64,000 nucleotides of DNA from UTCHB3 sp964625575. GTDB lineage: Bacteria; Bacteroidota; Ignavibacteria; Ignavibacteriales; Ignavibacteriaceae. The position numbers and the translations under genes are program-made. Below are positions 9,549-18,785 of the stretch, in pieces. Positions within the stretch are counted from its first letter, which is position 1. Each line of letters starts with the position of its first letter. Under the pieces are notes generated by a model. It was not told the DNA's origin. It did no database searches and saw nothing but the letters and a program-made list of their open reading frames with translations. The stretch covers positions 25,062-89,061 of the forward strand of contig CAZVBQ010000015.1 in assembly GCA_964625575.1 (NCBI GenBank), read 5' to 3'.

Positions 9549-9926
9549 ATGAAAAGATTATTAACAGTTTTGGTTTTGGCAGTAACATTGGTCGCTATGG
9601 CGATGCCTGCAATATTGAGAACAGAGAAGTTGGCAGTGCAGAAGACACCGGGAGACAATCCCCGTGCGTTTGTACTTGAGCAGAACTATCCGAACCCGTT
9701 CAACCCGGAGACGAATATCAGCTACCACCTCCCTTCTGCCGGTCAGGTTCGCTTGTCAGTTTACAATCTCCTCGGAGTTGAAGTGGCGGTTCTCGTCGAT
9801 GAATTTCAGTCGGCCGGCACCTACAATATCAAGTTCAACGCGGGGTCGCTTCAGTCGGGTGTTTATCTTTACAAGATCAAGATGGGTAACACAACCCTTA
9901 CCCGGAAAATGACCTACCTTAAGTAA
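9549..9926 (+). CDS. Miniature secreted protein consisting almost only of a T9SS type A sorting domain
   Basis: The 125 residues comprise a signal peptide (MKRLLTVLVLAVTLVAMAMPA), a linker of about 20 residues, and a complete C-terminal sorting domain. That domain starts at LEQNYPNPFNPETNISY and ends in GVYLYKIKMGNTTLTRKMTYLK. Sorting domains normally sit at the end of large cargo proteins and direct export through the type IX system; here there is no cargo. AAAGG about 8 nt before the ATG is a plausible ribosome site. The gene has its own promoters and a strong terminator, so it is an independent unit and not the tail of a broken gene. Possible roles are a surface coat subunit or a decoy for the export machine. 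The role is unknown. Confidence 0.8.
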   Translation: MKRLLTVLVLAVTLVAMAMPAILRTEKLAVQKTPGDNPRAFVLEQNYPNPFNPETNISYHLPSAGQVRLSVYNLLGVEVAVLVDEFQSAGTYNIKFNAGSLQSGVYLYKIKMGNTTLTRKMTYLK

Positions 9927-9953
9927 CCGGTCCACTTCTTCAACAATTTTTTA

Positions 9954-9987
9954 AGAGGCTGTCTCAAAAGGACAGCCTCTTTTTTTA
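9954..9987 (+). terminator. Strong intrinsic terminator
   Basis: AGAGGCTGTC (9954-9963) and GACAGCCTCT (9971-9980) form a perfect 10-bp stem with a 7-nt loop, followed by seven T. It ends the monocistronic sorting-domain transcript. Confidence 0.92.
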
Positions 9988-10056
9988 TTGCCTCTTTTAT
10001 ATCATCGAATAAATCGGTAATTTTACACTGAAAATTATCCCACAACAGGTTACGGA

Positions 10057-12255
10057 ATGAGATCAAAATACTTACTGCTGATTTTCACTATTTCGCTAAT
10101 TGCAGCATACCCCCAAAATTTCACGGGCAAGAAATTCGCCCTCGATCCGGGACACGGTAGTCCGCGGACAGCGACATGCGAACCGGAGACCAAAAGGTTC
10201 GAAGCTTATGTTAACCACATTGTTATGCCATATTTGAAGCAACTGCTTCAACGGGATGGCGCCACTGTGTTTTCCACCCGGGGCGACTACGACTCCCTCG
10301 GCGCCTGCTTTTCACTTAGTGAACGGGAAGCTGTGGCAAACAATAACAATGTCGACTTTTTCCACTCAATTCATCACAACGCGTTTAACGGCACAAGCAA
10401 CTACTCGCTTGTACTGTTCGAGCAGTTGAACAACACGGTTTGCCCGAACGGAAATCCCCAGTGGCCTAATCAGGCTGACAGCATGTCACTTATCATGGCG
10501 GCCGAGCTGTTCGCCGGTATTTACACAACCACCGGCTACGGACGGGGTGACTACTGTTTTCTTGGCTACAATCTTGGCGTGCTCAACGATCTCGCGATGC
10601 CCGGAGTGCTCAGCGAAGGATCATTTTTCGACAATATCCCCGAAGCCACCAGACTCGCGAACCTCGCGTATCTTAGAACGGAAGCTGAAGCTCAGTACCT
10701 TTCGTACCTTAAATATTTCAAAAAGCCCCTCCCCTCTCACGGCTCTTTAGTGGGAATTGTAACAAATCTTACAACAGGAAATCCGGTTAAAGGTGTCAGG
10801 GTGGTACTTACCTCTCTGAATAAAACTTACACTCTCGACTCGCTTGGAAACGGCTTCTTCCGTTTCGATTCACTCGCGCCCGGTACTTACCCTGTTTCAG
10901 TGATATCAAATATTGATACTGTAAACACGTCGGTTACTGTTGAGGCCGGTAAAATAAACAAGAAAAACCTTTTAAGCGGATCGGCGGATGTGCCGCCACA
11001 GTTAAAACTTCTCTCTGTCACGGGAGCTGAGGGCACACTGAATCTTCGTTGGGAAGTGCCGACAGGCATGCTCGATTCCGTAATGATATATCTTTCGGCC
11101 GATGGTTCTTTGCCAACCGGTGAACCTTACAAGACTATCCCCGCCGGGTCAAACACTCATTCGCTGACAGGTCTTGCCCCCAACGAAAGTTTCTACGTTG
11201 GGATCAAAGGCAAAAACCTGTTCGGAACGAGCCCTGTGATCTCAAAGATCTATGGCGCGCAGACAACCGCGAGCGGTGATGCCGTGCTGTTGGTTGATGG
11301 TTTCAACCGTTACGGTGGTTCAGGAAGCTGGCAACAGCCCTGGCACAACTTCACTTCTTACTATGGCGAAGCTTTGTCAGAATCGGGAAACAGATTCTCA
11401 ACTGTATCAAATTCAGCGATCACAAGTTCAACCCAGATCAAACCGTTCAAGTACCTTTTCTGGTTGCTCGGTGACGAATCAACCGTCGATGAAACTTTCA
11501 CCACTGCTGAGCAGACCTTTGTAAAAGAATACCTCCAGAGTGGAGGGAAACTCTTCGTTACTGGTTCAGAAGTGGCGTGGGACCTCGATAATAAAGGTAC
11601 TGCCACCGACAAGGAATTCATTAACCAGTACCTGAAGGCCTCATACGTGGCTGACAATCCCACTCCCAACACTCCTTCAGCTTCGGGGGTTGCAGGCACT
11701 ATTTTCGATGGTTCATCGGTAACTTTCGGTGTTACATACCCTGAAGACTGGCCGGATGTGATCAACGCGGCCAACGGAAGTGTACCCGTGATGAGATATA
11801 ACGCGACCCAAAACGCCGCTGTGGCATTTGAAGGCACTTTCCCCGGTGGTACCGCGCCGGGTAAAGTGGTCTTTGTGGCGTTTACTGTTGAAACAATTGG
11901 TGATGCCGCGAAACGGAAAGATGTGGTGCAGAGGATAATGAACTTCTTCACAGGCGCTACATCAGTTGATGACCTCGCGGAGGGTGTTATACCCGCTGAT
12001 TTTTCGATGAGCGTATACCCGAACCCCTTCAACCCCTCGACGAATCTGATGGTTAATGTACCTTCTGAAGGGGTGTTCTCGATCAAACTCTACGATATCC
12101 TCGGGCGGGAACTCTCAGTGATAAGTGACGGGATCATGCAGCGCGGAGCGCACAAATTCAAAATTGAGATGGATCCATTCCCGTCAGGCACCTACTTCAT
12201 ACACGTTTCGGGTGCCGGGGTAAATCAGGTTCAGAAATTAATGTTGCTCAAGTAA
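10057..12255 (+). CDS. Secreted N-acetylmuramoyl-L-alanine amidase with T9SS sorting domain
   Basis: At 732 residues this is a multidomain exported enzyme. A signal peptide (1-19) precedes an Amidase_3 domain (about 25-225) with zinc-ligand candidates H33 in ALDPGHG, E49, and the histidines in FHSIHHNAFNG. The catalytic Glu is probably the one in GVLSEGSFFDN. Next come a carboxypeptidase-regulatory-like beta sandwich (LVGIVTNLTTGNPVKGVRVV), a fibronectin type III module (LNLRWEVPTG), and a domain of about 210 residues resembling a class I glutamine amidotransferase-like fold (VLLVDGFNRYGG and QSGGKLFVTGSEV). The sorting domain is at the end (YPNPFNPSTNLMV). It would cleave peptidoglycan cross-links or free muropeptides at or outside the cell surface. 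The beta-propeller gene follows after 14 nt, probably in one operon. Confidence 0.85.
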   Translation: MRSKYLLLIFTISLIAAYPQNFTGKKFALDPGHGSPRTATCEPETKRFEAYVNHIVMPYLKQLLQRDGATVFSTRGDYDSLGACFSLSEREAVANNNNVDFFHSIHHNAFNGTSNYSLVLFEQLNNTVCPNGNPQWPNQADSMSLIMAAELFAGIYTTTGYGRGDYCFLGYNLGVLNDLAMPGVLSEGSFFDNIPEATRLANLAYLRTEAEAQYLSYLKYFKKPLPSHGSLVGIVTNLTTGNPVKGVRVVLTSLNKTYTLDSLGNGFFRFDSLAPGTYPVSVISNIDTVNTSVTVEAGKINKKNLLSGSADVPPQLKLLSVTGAEGTLNLRWEVPTGMLDSVMIYLSADGSLPTGEPYKTIPAGSNTHSLTGLAPNESFYVGIKGKNLFGTSPVISKIYGAQTTASGDAVLLVDGFNRYGGSGSWQQPWHNFTSYYGEALSESGNRFSTVSNSAITSSTQIKPFKYLFWLLGDESTVDETFTTAEQTFVKEYLQSGGKLFVTGSEVAWDLDNKGTATDKEFINQYLKASYVADNPTPNTPSASGVAGTIFDGSSVTFGVTYPEDWPDVINAANGSVPVMRYNATQNAAVAFEGTFPGGTAPGKVVFVAFTVETIGDAAKRKDVVQRIMNFFTGATSVDDLAEGVIPADFSMSVYPNPFNPSTNLMVNVPSEGVFSIKLYDILGRELSVISDGIMQRGAHKFKIEMDPFPSGTYFIHVSGAGVNQVQKLMLLK

Positions 12256-12269
12256 TCACGGAAATTGAA

Positions 12270-13199
12270 ATGAAAAAGTTGTTATTTATATTTTTATTGT
12301 CAGCAACCCTCATGCTCGGGCAGGGAATTTCAGTCGGCCGGGCACCCGTGCCGTTAACCGGTGGCGACGCACGTTACGCCTTCGGCAAATTCTCCCCCGA
12401 CGGGCGGTTCGCGCTCCTCTCCCATAAAGGATACGCCACGATCGAACTGGTTGAGATGGCCACTTCCAAAAGCTCAATTATCACATCCAACACCCCAGGT
12501 GCCGGATGGGGAATGAGATGGAATGGTTCAGGTGACCGCTTCATTTTCAAAGTTAACGGAGCTGATCAGGCCGGTAACAAGACCGTGGGACTCTTTGAGT
12601 ATACCGACGGCACCGGACTCACGAAAGTTGCTGATCTCGATCCAGCAGCTAATAACCTCGCCTTCTATTCACTGAACGGAAACGGGATCACAACGGAAGG
12701 CAGTAACGGACAACCGCAGATCATAAGAAACAGTGAAACTGCTGCCGCGATAAATTACTACATTACAAATGGTAAATTGAAGATCATCGACCCGGCAGGA
12801 AAACTTTCCCCCGGCACTCCGGCGATGGTAGAACTGAAAGAGAACGTCCTCTTCGCGGAGTGGTCACCTTCGGGTAAACGGCTCGCTCTCCATTCCGCCG
12901 GTGAAGGTATAACCGTGTTCGATCTTGCAACAGGTTCTGCTCACAGATTTCCCGGTTCAGAGTACCCTTCATGGATAAATGATGATTATCTGACTTACAT
13001 GGCAACGGAAGATGACGGCTATACCATGCTGAACAGCGAGGTGATAGTTGCCAAGTATGACGGTTCAGAGTCGGAGATCGTAACCCGTGATTTCTCGCCT
13101 GCCGCCATGTGGCCTTCGGCCGACCGTAACGGGAATCTTATGTTTACCGGGGCTGATGGCAGATTATACCTGATGAAAATTGATTTCCCGAGAAATTAA
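12270..13199 (+). CDS. Secreted WD40/PD40-like beta-propeller protein
   Basis: The 309 residues have a signal peptide (MKKLLFIFLLSATLMLG) and repeated propeller blades of the TolB/PD40 type: YAFGKFSPDGRFALLSHKG, MRWNGSGDRFIFKV, LFAEWSPSGKRLALHS and AAMWPSADRNGNLMFTG. Each ends in a short strand pair. There is no catalytic domain, so a binding or scaffold role in the periplasm is likely. It follows the amidase gene by 14 nt in the same direction and may act with it. The specific partner is unknown. Confidence 0.7.
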   Translation: MKKLLFIFLLSATLMLGQGISVGRAPVPLTGGDARYAFGKFSPDGRFALLSHKGYATIELVEMATSKSSIITSNTPGAGWGMRWNGSGDRFIFKVNGADQAGNKTVGLFEYTDGTGLTKVADLDPAANNLAFYSLNGNGITTEGSNGQPQIIRNSETAAAINYYITNGKLKIIDPAGKLSPGTPAMVELKENVLFAEWSPSGKRLALHSAGEGITVFDLATGSAHRFPGSEYPSWINDDYLTYMATEDDGYTMLNSEVIVAKYDGSESEIVTRDFSPAAMWPSADRNGNLMFTGADGRLYLMKIDFPRN

Positions 13200-13227
13200 T
13201 GAACCATTTTTCGTACTTTTACATTTT

Positions 13228-13235
13228 TATTTTTG
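13228..13235 (+). promoter_or_regulatory. Bacteroidota-type -7 element
   Basis: TATTTTTG fits TAnnTTTG and lies about 38 nt before the acyl-CoA ligase start. No clear TTTG is seen about 20 nt upstream, so the call is weaker than at the other sites. Confidence 0.4.
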
Positions 13236-13272
13236 GTAAACATTTCAATTAATCACGAGGCACAAAAGGTTA

Positions 13273-15102
13273 ATGGGACCAAGGAGAAATTTTAAAACCA
13301 TCCCGGAATTATTCAGGATTCTGGTGGACGAGTATGGCAAAGAGCAATCTAAACCCATGCTCAGTTACAAGGTCGACAAAGAGTATGTGAACATTACTTA
13401 CCAGCAGTTCAAGCAGGAAGTGGAACTGATGGCTCACGGGTTGCTTTCCATCGGTCTCTCTGCCGGCGAAAAGGTCATACTCCTCGCTGAGAACCGTCCT
13501 GAGTGGATGATGTTCGACTTTGCCATTCTTGGAATTGGTGCTGTTGACGTTCCTTTGTACCCTTCACTTACCCCCGCTGACATTAAGTTTATCGTCAATA
13601 ATTCCGAGTCGAAGGTGGTGATCGTTTCAAACAAGTTGCTCCTTTCGAAATTCCTGAAAGTCAAGGATGAGTGCCCCGGAGTTGAGAGTATCATCGTGAT
13701 GAACGAGAAGGATGCCGACACTTCAGTTTCAGGTCTTTATTCCCTTAACCGGCTGAAACAGATGGGTGAGGAGCACCGGAAATTCAATCCGGGGATGTTC
13801 TCTGAACTCAATGAGAAAGTCAGGGAGTACGATACCTGTACCATCATCTATACTTCGGGGACCACCGGCGAACCCAAGGGAGTGCTTCTTACACACCATA
13901 ATATTATTTCCAACGTGCTTGGTGCACTCGAGTCGATCCACGTGACTCAAAATGAAGTGTTCCTTTCATTCCTCCCCTTGTGCCATATTTTTGAGAGAAT
14001 GGCAGGGTTTTACCTCGCCCTTGCCTCGGGTAGTCACGTTGCCTTCGCGGTTAGTATCGAAACTGTTCCGCAGAATATGACGGAAGTGAAGCCGACACTT
14101 ATGACCGCGGTTCCCCGCCTTTTTGAAAGATTTCACGCGAGAGTTATTAAGACAGTGGAAGCCGGTCCGGAGAAAAAGCAAAAGATCTTTCACTGGGGCG
14201 TCGATATTGGCAAGCAATACGCAGCCGCAAAAAAGAAAGGGAAAGTACCTTTTGCCCTGGCTGCCAAATTCAAGGTTGCCGATACGCTGGTACTGAAAAA
14301 GATCCGCGAAAGAACCGGTGGAAGACTCAAGTTCTTCGTCTCCGGCGGGGCGGCACTTCCTAAACATCTCGGAGAATTTTTCGAGGCATTGGGAATTCTT
14401 ATTCTTGAAGGTTACGGTTTAACCGAATCATCCCCTGTAATCGCCGTTAACCAGGAAAAAGCATACAAGTTCGGCGCGGTCGGCAGGATCATCCCCGGCG
14501 TGCAGGTAAGGATCGCGAAAGAACACCCCGATGACCACGACGGCGAGATACTCGCCAAGGGTCCGAATATCATGCAGGGTTATTACAAACTCCCGGAAGA
14601 AACCGCTGCCACCATTAAAGACGGCTGGCTTCACACCGGTGATATCGGTTATATCGATGAAGATGGATTCCTTTTCATCACCGACAGGAAAAAGAACCTC
14701 TTTAAAACCTCCGGTGGAAAGTATGTTGCCCCGACTCCGATCGAGAATCTTTTCCTCACAAATAAATATATTGAGCAGTTTGTGCTGATCGGTGATAAGC
14801 GCACCTTCCTTAGCGCGCTTATCGTACCTGATTTCGACAATCTAAAAGAGTTCGCCAAATCAGCGAACGTTCAGTACGTTGATATCCCCGATCTTCTGAA
14901 GAAAAAGGAAGTGATACAGCTCTACGAAAAGGAGATCGTGCAGATCCAAAAAACCCTCGCCAACTATGAAAAAGTGCGCAAATTCGCGCTTATGGAGCGG
15001 GCATTCACAATCGAAGACGGTGAAATGACACCTTCACTCAAGATCAAGCGTAAGGTGGTTGAGAAGAAATACGCCGATGAGATTGAGAGGATGTACGCGT
15101 GA
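13273..15102 (+). CDS. Long-chain acyl-CoA synthetase (AMP-forming)
   Basis: This enzyme activates fatty acids with ATP and CoA. The 609 residues show the AMP-binding P-loop CTIIYTSGTTGEPKGVLLTH (about residue 190), the A5 motif LEGYGLTESSPV, the A7 motif GWLHTGDIGYIDEDGFLFI, and the A8-A10 region DRKKNLFKTSGGKYVAP. The length and layout fit the bacterial long-chain FadD15/Faa-like subgroup with a mobile C-terminal domain. The start is ATGGGACCA with TAATGG context, and AAAGG lies close upstream. An array of 7-nt repeats begins directly after the stop codon. Confidence 0.93.
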   Translation: MGPRRNFKTIPELFRILVDEYGKEQSKPMLSYKVDKEYVNITYQQFKQEVELMAHGLLSIGLSAGEKVILLAENRPEWMMFDFAILGIGAVDVPLYPSLTPADIKFIVNNSESKVVIVSNKLLLSKFLKVKDECPGVESIIVMNEKDADTSVSGLYSLNRLKQMGEEHRKFNPGMFSELNEKVREYDTCTIIYTSGTTGEPKGVLLTHHNIISNVLGALESIHVTQNEVFLSFLPLCHIFERMAGFYLALASGSHVAFAVSIETVPQNMTEVKPTLMTAVPRLFERFHARVIKTVEAGPEKKQKIFHWGVDIGKQYAAAKKKGKVPFALAAKFKVADTLVLKKIRERTGGRLKFFVSGGAALPKHLGEFFEALGILILEGYGLTESSPVIAVNQEKAYKFGAVGRIIPGVQVRIAKEHPDDHDGEILAKGPNIMQGYYKLPEETAATIKDGWLHTGDIGYIDEDGFLFITDRKKNLFKTSGGKYVAPTPIENLFLTNKYIEQFVLIGDKRTFLSALIVPDFDNLKEFAKSANVQYVDIPDLLKKKEVIQLYEKEIVQIQKTLANYEKVRKFALMERAFTIEDGEMTPSLKIKRKVVEKKYADEIERMYA

Positions 15103-15177
15103 CAGTGGTCAGTGGTGAGTGATGAGTTATGAGTGATGAGTTATGAGCGATGAGTTATGAGCGATGAGTTATGAGTT
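15103..15177. repeat. Heptamer tandem-repeat array (CAGTGGT and ATGAGTT words)
   Basis: The array starts on the base after the TGA stop of the acyl-CoA ligase. Two CAGTGGT units (15103-15116) are followed by a degenerate junction. Then come eight uninterrupted units of ATGAG(T/C)(T/G) in exact 7-nt phase (15122-15177). It fills most of the 108-bp gap before the next gene. No stem structure is evident. It belongs to the family of 7-nt arrays found elsewhere in the window with different words. Confidence 0.9.
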
Positions 15178-15210
15178 ATAGCCCACAATCTGTATGACCG
15201 GGAACAATTT

Positions 15211-17514
15211 ATGAGGCCACTTTTTTATTCTTTTTTGATCCTGTTTCTTTTAGTGAAAAGCGCTGCCCCACAAGGCGGCGCTTTTTGGCAAAGACCCGGA
15301 ATTGATATTTTCCCCCACATTTCATACTTCGATCAGTACGTAAACTCCCGATATCTACCCGAAACCTGGGGTGGCACCTTCACTTCTGAAGACGTGAAAA
15401 AACAGGTGAAGGAGAATTACAGGATGCTGAAAGAGGCAGGGTTCACCCACACTGTTTCGTTTGCCGATGAGTTTTCAACTGATCCATCAATCAATCCCGG
15501 ATTAAAGATATTTGATCGCCATATCGAATGGTCAGCTTTCGATCCTATGGAAGGGAGTGACCTCCCCGGCAAGTATATCTTTTCTCAGGCTCAGGATCCG
15601 GAGTTATACCCGTTCAGAGTGGCGGGGGAATTGCCGGCAGGTCTGGGGATGGAAAGCAATAACGGATTCGGGAACGGTCAAACGCGATCGATCTGGGTGA
15701 ATAACCCCCTTCCTGATCTCACCCCCGGATGGGTGACACTCCCACTGGTGGGAAAAGATCAACAGAATGGAGATGAATGGCTGCGGACCGCTTCACCCGA
15801 AGACGGAACGGGTTACCTTTTTTATGCCAAAATCAACAGAACCCTCTTCACATCTTCAGACCCTTTGACTTTCTTCATCGATGCCTCGGCCGGGGAAACC
15901 AAGCTTCATGACACCTCGCTGGTTCTGACCATTTTCGTCAGGTCTTCCACGATGAAGGAGATTGAGGGTGCCGGTGGGAAGAAGACTTCTGAACCCTTCA
16001 CTTCGAAAGAGTTTAAGATCCGTTTCAAGGATTTGAAGGGAAAAGTACCCCGGATATTGAGGTTTTCAGGCGATCAAATCGATTTTTCTAAAGCCGGAAT
16101 TTTTGAGAATCAGATCGAGGTGGCGGCGTATTACCACGGGGCGGGTCAAGTCAGTGTAAGATCCTTTTGGTTTGCCGACAAGGGGTATCTTGATCTGGCT
16201 GAAAACCGGGTGATTCTTGACCAGGTGAAAAGGGCGATCACCGCGAAACTTGAGAAGTATAAAGACAACCCCCTGTTTGAATCATTCTACACCGATGAAC
16301 CTTACCTCCTCACCACCGCCGTAAGAAAATTATATACCGAAATAATCCGCGGTGTAAAACCCCGTACTCCGGGGCGTTCACTCGATATCGCGACTGTTTC
16401 TGGAGCCGTGTGGATGTGGAACCTTATGTTCGACCGGAAAAACTCAATTATCGAAGAAGATGGAAAGAAGTTCTTCCGTAATTTTCTGATTTTCGACTAT
16501 TACCCGCTACGCTGGTTCATTAAAAACGGCTGGCAGGATCAACGCCGGCTTCAACAGGCTTTTGACGAGTTGATAGAATACCCGTATGAGAGAATAACAC
16601 CCCGTGACGGGAAGGAAGACCCGTATCAGTATATAGGTTATTTGCAAACCATACTTGCCGCCCAGAATATGACCCCTGATGATCTCACGGATGACGTCCC
16701 CATTTTTCAGACTATTCAAGTATCGGGATCAAAGCAGATCAAACGATCCGGTGGCAAGCTCTCTTACAATCCCCACCCGCTGGATCACAGGGTACCCACG
16801 CGATATGAAATATTCGCCATGGGAAATCTCGCGATCGCTTACGGAGCCACCGGACTGATGTATTACATGGTTCCTTCAAGGATCGATCCACTGCCTCCCG
16901 GTGACATTGTCTACAATTACGGGACTTACGGACTCTTTGATGATCCGGGGAATATCTACAATGAAAACGACACCAATGTGTGCACGCACAGGGCCGGTGT
17001 TCCACAAGTGCCAAATCAGCGCTATTACGCGGTTCAGGATTTTATATCCGGATTAAGTAAATTCAGCGATCACCTTCTCCGTTTACATTGGGTGAACGGT
17101 TACTCCGCGAACCTTAACAGATACCGTGTTACCGGCCGCGACAACTGGATAGAGCGTGTTGTCTCATCTTCACCTGACGAAGGTGAGACCGACGAAACCC
17201 CGTTTGTTGAAGTGGGGCTCTTCCGGCAATTGAACGGCGGTAGAACTGCCCTCGAACCTGATTCGTTGTGGCTGTTTGTGGTAAACAAATTATGCGACGT
17301 AAACGGACAAAATTCATCCGAAGGAAACCGGCAGGTCAAAATTGAGCTGAAGAAAAATTTTGAAACCGGTTTTAAGGAATACGAAGTTTTTGACCTTTCA
17401 TCGGGCACACCAACCCTTTTGGCGGAATACACTTCAGGAACCCCGGAGATCGGAATACAACTGAATTCGGGACGCGCGGCATTAATTCTATTGAGAAAGA
17501 AGCAGACAAAATGA
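15211..17514 (+). CDS. Large secreted protein of unknown function, possibly glycosidase-like
   Basis: I do not recognise a family for these 767 residues. A signal peptide (MRPLFYSFLILFLLVKSAAPQ) is clear. The region from residue 35 to 75 (FPHISYFDQYVNSRYLPETW, MLKEAGFTHTVSFADEF) and the conserved-looking FYTDEPYLLTTA and FLIFDYYPLRWF suggest a TIM-barrel hydrolase that carries an inserted beta domain (about residues 150-300). YTDEP would be a candidate catalytic site. The barrel may extend to AMGNLAIAYGATGLMYYMVP. There is no sorting domain at the end, so it is probably periplasmic or released. It overlaps the cupin gene by 4 nt (ATGA), implying coupled translation. Confidence 0.55.
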   Translation: MRPLFYSFLILFLLVKSAAPQGGAFWQRPGIDIFPHISYFDQYVNSRYLPETWGGTFTSEDVKKQVKENYRMLKEAGFTHTVSFADEFSTDPSINPGLKIFDRHIEWSAFDPMEGSDLPGKYIFSQAQDPELYPFRVAGELPAGLGMESNNGFGNGQTRSIWVNNPLPDLTPGWVTLPLVGKDQQNGDEWLRTASPEDGTGYLFYAKINRTLFTSSDPLTFFIDASAGETKLHDTSLVLTIFVRSSTMKEIEGAGGKKTSEPFTSKEFKIRFKDLKGKVPRILRFSGDQIDFSKAGIFENQIEVAAYYHGAGQVSVRSFWFADKGYLDLAENRVILDQVKRAITAKLEKYKDNPLFESFYTDEPYLLTTAVRKLYTEIIRGVKPRTPGRSLDIATVSGAVWMWNLMFDRKNSIIEEDGKKFFRNFLIFDYYPLRWFIKNGWQDQRRLQQAFDELIEYPYERITPRDGKEDPYQYIGYLQTILAAQNMTPDDLTDDVPIFQTIQVSGSKQIKRSGGKLSYNPHPLDHRVPTRYEIFAMGNLAIAYGATGLMYYMVPSRIDPLPPGDIVYNYGTYGLFDDPGNIYNENDTNVCTHRAGVPQVPNQRYYAVQDFISGLSKFSDHLLRLHWVNGYSANLNRYRVTGRDNWIERVVSSSPDEGETDETPFVEVGLFRQLNGGRTALEPDSLWLFVVNKLCDVNGQNSSEGNRQVKIELKKNFETGFKEYEVFDLSSGTPTLLAEYTSGTPEIGIQLNSGRAALILLRKKQTK

Positions 17515-17999
17515 GCAGAAAAGAATACTGGATAACAAAACTTGGGCTCCTCCCCCATCCCGAGGGTGGTTTTTTTAAGGAGTCTTACAGATCAACGGAG
17601 TCAATCCCCGGGGCTTCACTTCCTGCCCGGTATGGGAGCGACCGTGTTTTCGCCACTCAAATATACTTCATGCTCGTAAAGGGTAACTTCTCTGCTTTTC
17701 ACAGGGTGGCATCCGACGAAACCTGGCACTTTTACGATGGCGTGCCCGTTCGTCTGCATTTGCTTGATCAGTCAGGTCACCAAACGGTCTTGCTCGGGAT
17801 TGAAGGAGGCATGGAGCCACAATTCACGGTTCCGGCGGGTACATGGTTCGCGGCAGAGGTGGAAGATGAGGGTGAATTTTCACTTGCAGGATGCTCGGTG
17901 GCACCGGGATTTGACTTTGCCGATTTTCAGATGGCGAGCAAGGAAGAACTTTACAAGCAGTTCCCTTACGAAGTGGTTAACAGGTTGTGCAGGGAATAA
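17511..17999 (+). CDS. Cupin_5-family (DUF985/YML079-like) protein
   Basis: The 162 residues form a single cupin barrel of the DUF985 type. It starts with the family pattern KLGLLPHPEGGFFKESYRS, continues with QIYFMLVKGNFSAFHRVASDETWHFYDG (putative metal and ligand-binding face), and ends with SLAGCSVAPGFDFADFQM. Members are thought to bind small ligands, perhaps sugars; a catalytic role is not established. The ATG overlaps the stop codon of the large secreted protein gene. Confidence 0.85.
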   Translation: MSRKEYWITKLGLLPHPEGGFFKESYRSTESIPGASLPARYGSDRVFATQIYFMLVKGNFSAFHRVASDETWHFYDGVPVRLHLLDQSGHQTVLLGIEGGMEPQFTVPAGTWFAAEVEDEGEFSLAGCSVAPGFDFADFQMASKEELYKQFPYEVVNRLCRE

Positions 18000-18002
18000 A
18001 AA

Positions 18003-18028
18003 AAGCCGCGCTTAAAAAAACGCGGCTT
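18003..18028 (-). terminator. Intrinsic terminator of the bshB1 operon
   Basis: AAGCCGCG and CGCGGCTT form a perfect 8-bp stem with a 10-nt loop. On the minus strand it is followed by a run of seven T. It lies between the convergent cupin and bshB1 genes and may also weakly stop plus-strand transcripts. Confidence 0.85.
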
Positions 18029-18053
18029 GGGTAATAAATGGCACCGTTGATTC

Positions 18054-18776
18054 TTAGTGGTGTTTCAGTTTGTGAACCAGGTCAAATTCAATCTGCTCTT
18101 CAGTAAAGAATGCTTCACCGTAACCTTTTCCTATCCTGAATCCGTAGAGCTTTGCTCTTGCCTCGATGAACTCAAGAAAATCCCTTTTGCTAATGAAAGT
18201 TTCGGGTTCTTTGTTCTTCGGATCGAAGAACTGGGATGAGAAGGCTTTCACTGCTTTCATTTTGGTTTCGAATGTCTCGGTAATGTCTACTATGAAAGAA
18301 GGCTGGAACTCGTAGGTTTGCATGTAATAGTAGAGGGCATCCGGGCGGTATGAGTGCTGAAGATGTTCATTCTCATAGGTATGGATCTTTCCAACTCCTG
18401 AGTAGAAGTAGGCCTTCTTAACCAACTGGCTGGCAGAAATATGATCAGGATGACGATCGTTAAAATAGGGAGCGAAGATCACCTTCGGTTTGTACTTCCG
18501 GATCATATGTACAAGGCGCATCAGGTTTTCCTGATTAACTTCGATGTTTCCATCAGGCATTCTGAGATTTTCCCTAAGCTCTGCTTTAAGTATGATACCT
18601 GCCTGAATCGCTTCGTTCTGCCTGATCTCGGCGGAACCGCGGGTTCCAAGTTCACCAAGTGTCAAATCAACTATTCCGACTTTAAGTCCATGAGCTGAAA
18701 ATTTGGCAATTGTACCACCCATTGAAAGTTCTGCATCATCCGGATGCGCGGCAAATACCAGGGCATCGATTCTCAT
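18054..18776 (-). CDS. bshB1: Bacillithiol biosynthesis deacetylase BshB1
   Basis: BshB1 removes the acetyl group from GlcNAc-malate in the second step of bacillithiol synthesis. The 240 residues show the LmbE-type zinc motif AAHPDDAE (residues 9-16), GELGTRGSAEIRQNEA with the family Arg, and the second metal site PYFNDRHPDHISAS. The full length and the C-terminal YGFRIGKGYGEAF segment are typical of BshB1 rather than of other LmbE proteins. bshA and bshC are not in the window. It follows the TPR gene by 9 nt. Confidence 0.92.
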   Translation of the reverse strand: MRIDALVFAAHPDDAELSMGGTIAKFSAHGLKVGIVDLTLGELGTRGSAEIRQNEAIQAGIILKAELRENLRMPDGNIEVNQENLMRLVHMIRKYKPKVIFAPYFNDRHPDHISASQLVKKAYFYSGVGKIHTYENEHLQHSYRPDALYYYMQTYEFQPSFIVDITETFETKMKAVKAFSSQFFDPKNKEPETFISKRDFLEFIEARAKLYGFRIGKGYGEAFFTEEQIEFDLVHKLKHH

Positions 18777-18785
18777 GATAATTTC

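Noticed and set aside
9549..9926. Remnant C-terminus of a broken large secreted protein gene
   Set aside because: The frame has its own signal peptide, ribosome site, promoters and terminator, and no remnant of a cargo domain is visible between them.
11361..12086. Open frame of 241 codons on the minus strand
   Set aside because: It lies entirely opposite the amidase gene, whose domains and sorting motif are clear; its translation shows no family features.
15103..15177. CRISPR array
   Set aside because: The unit is only 7 nt with no spacers, and there are no cas genes in the window.
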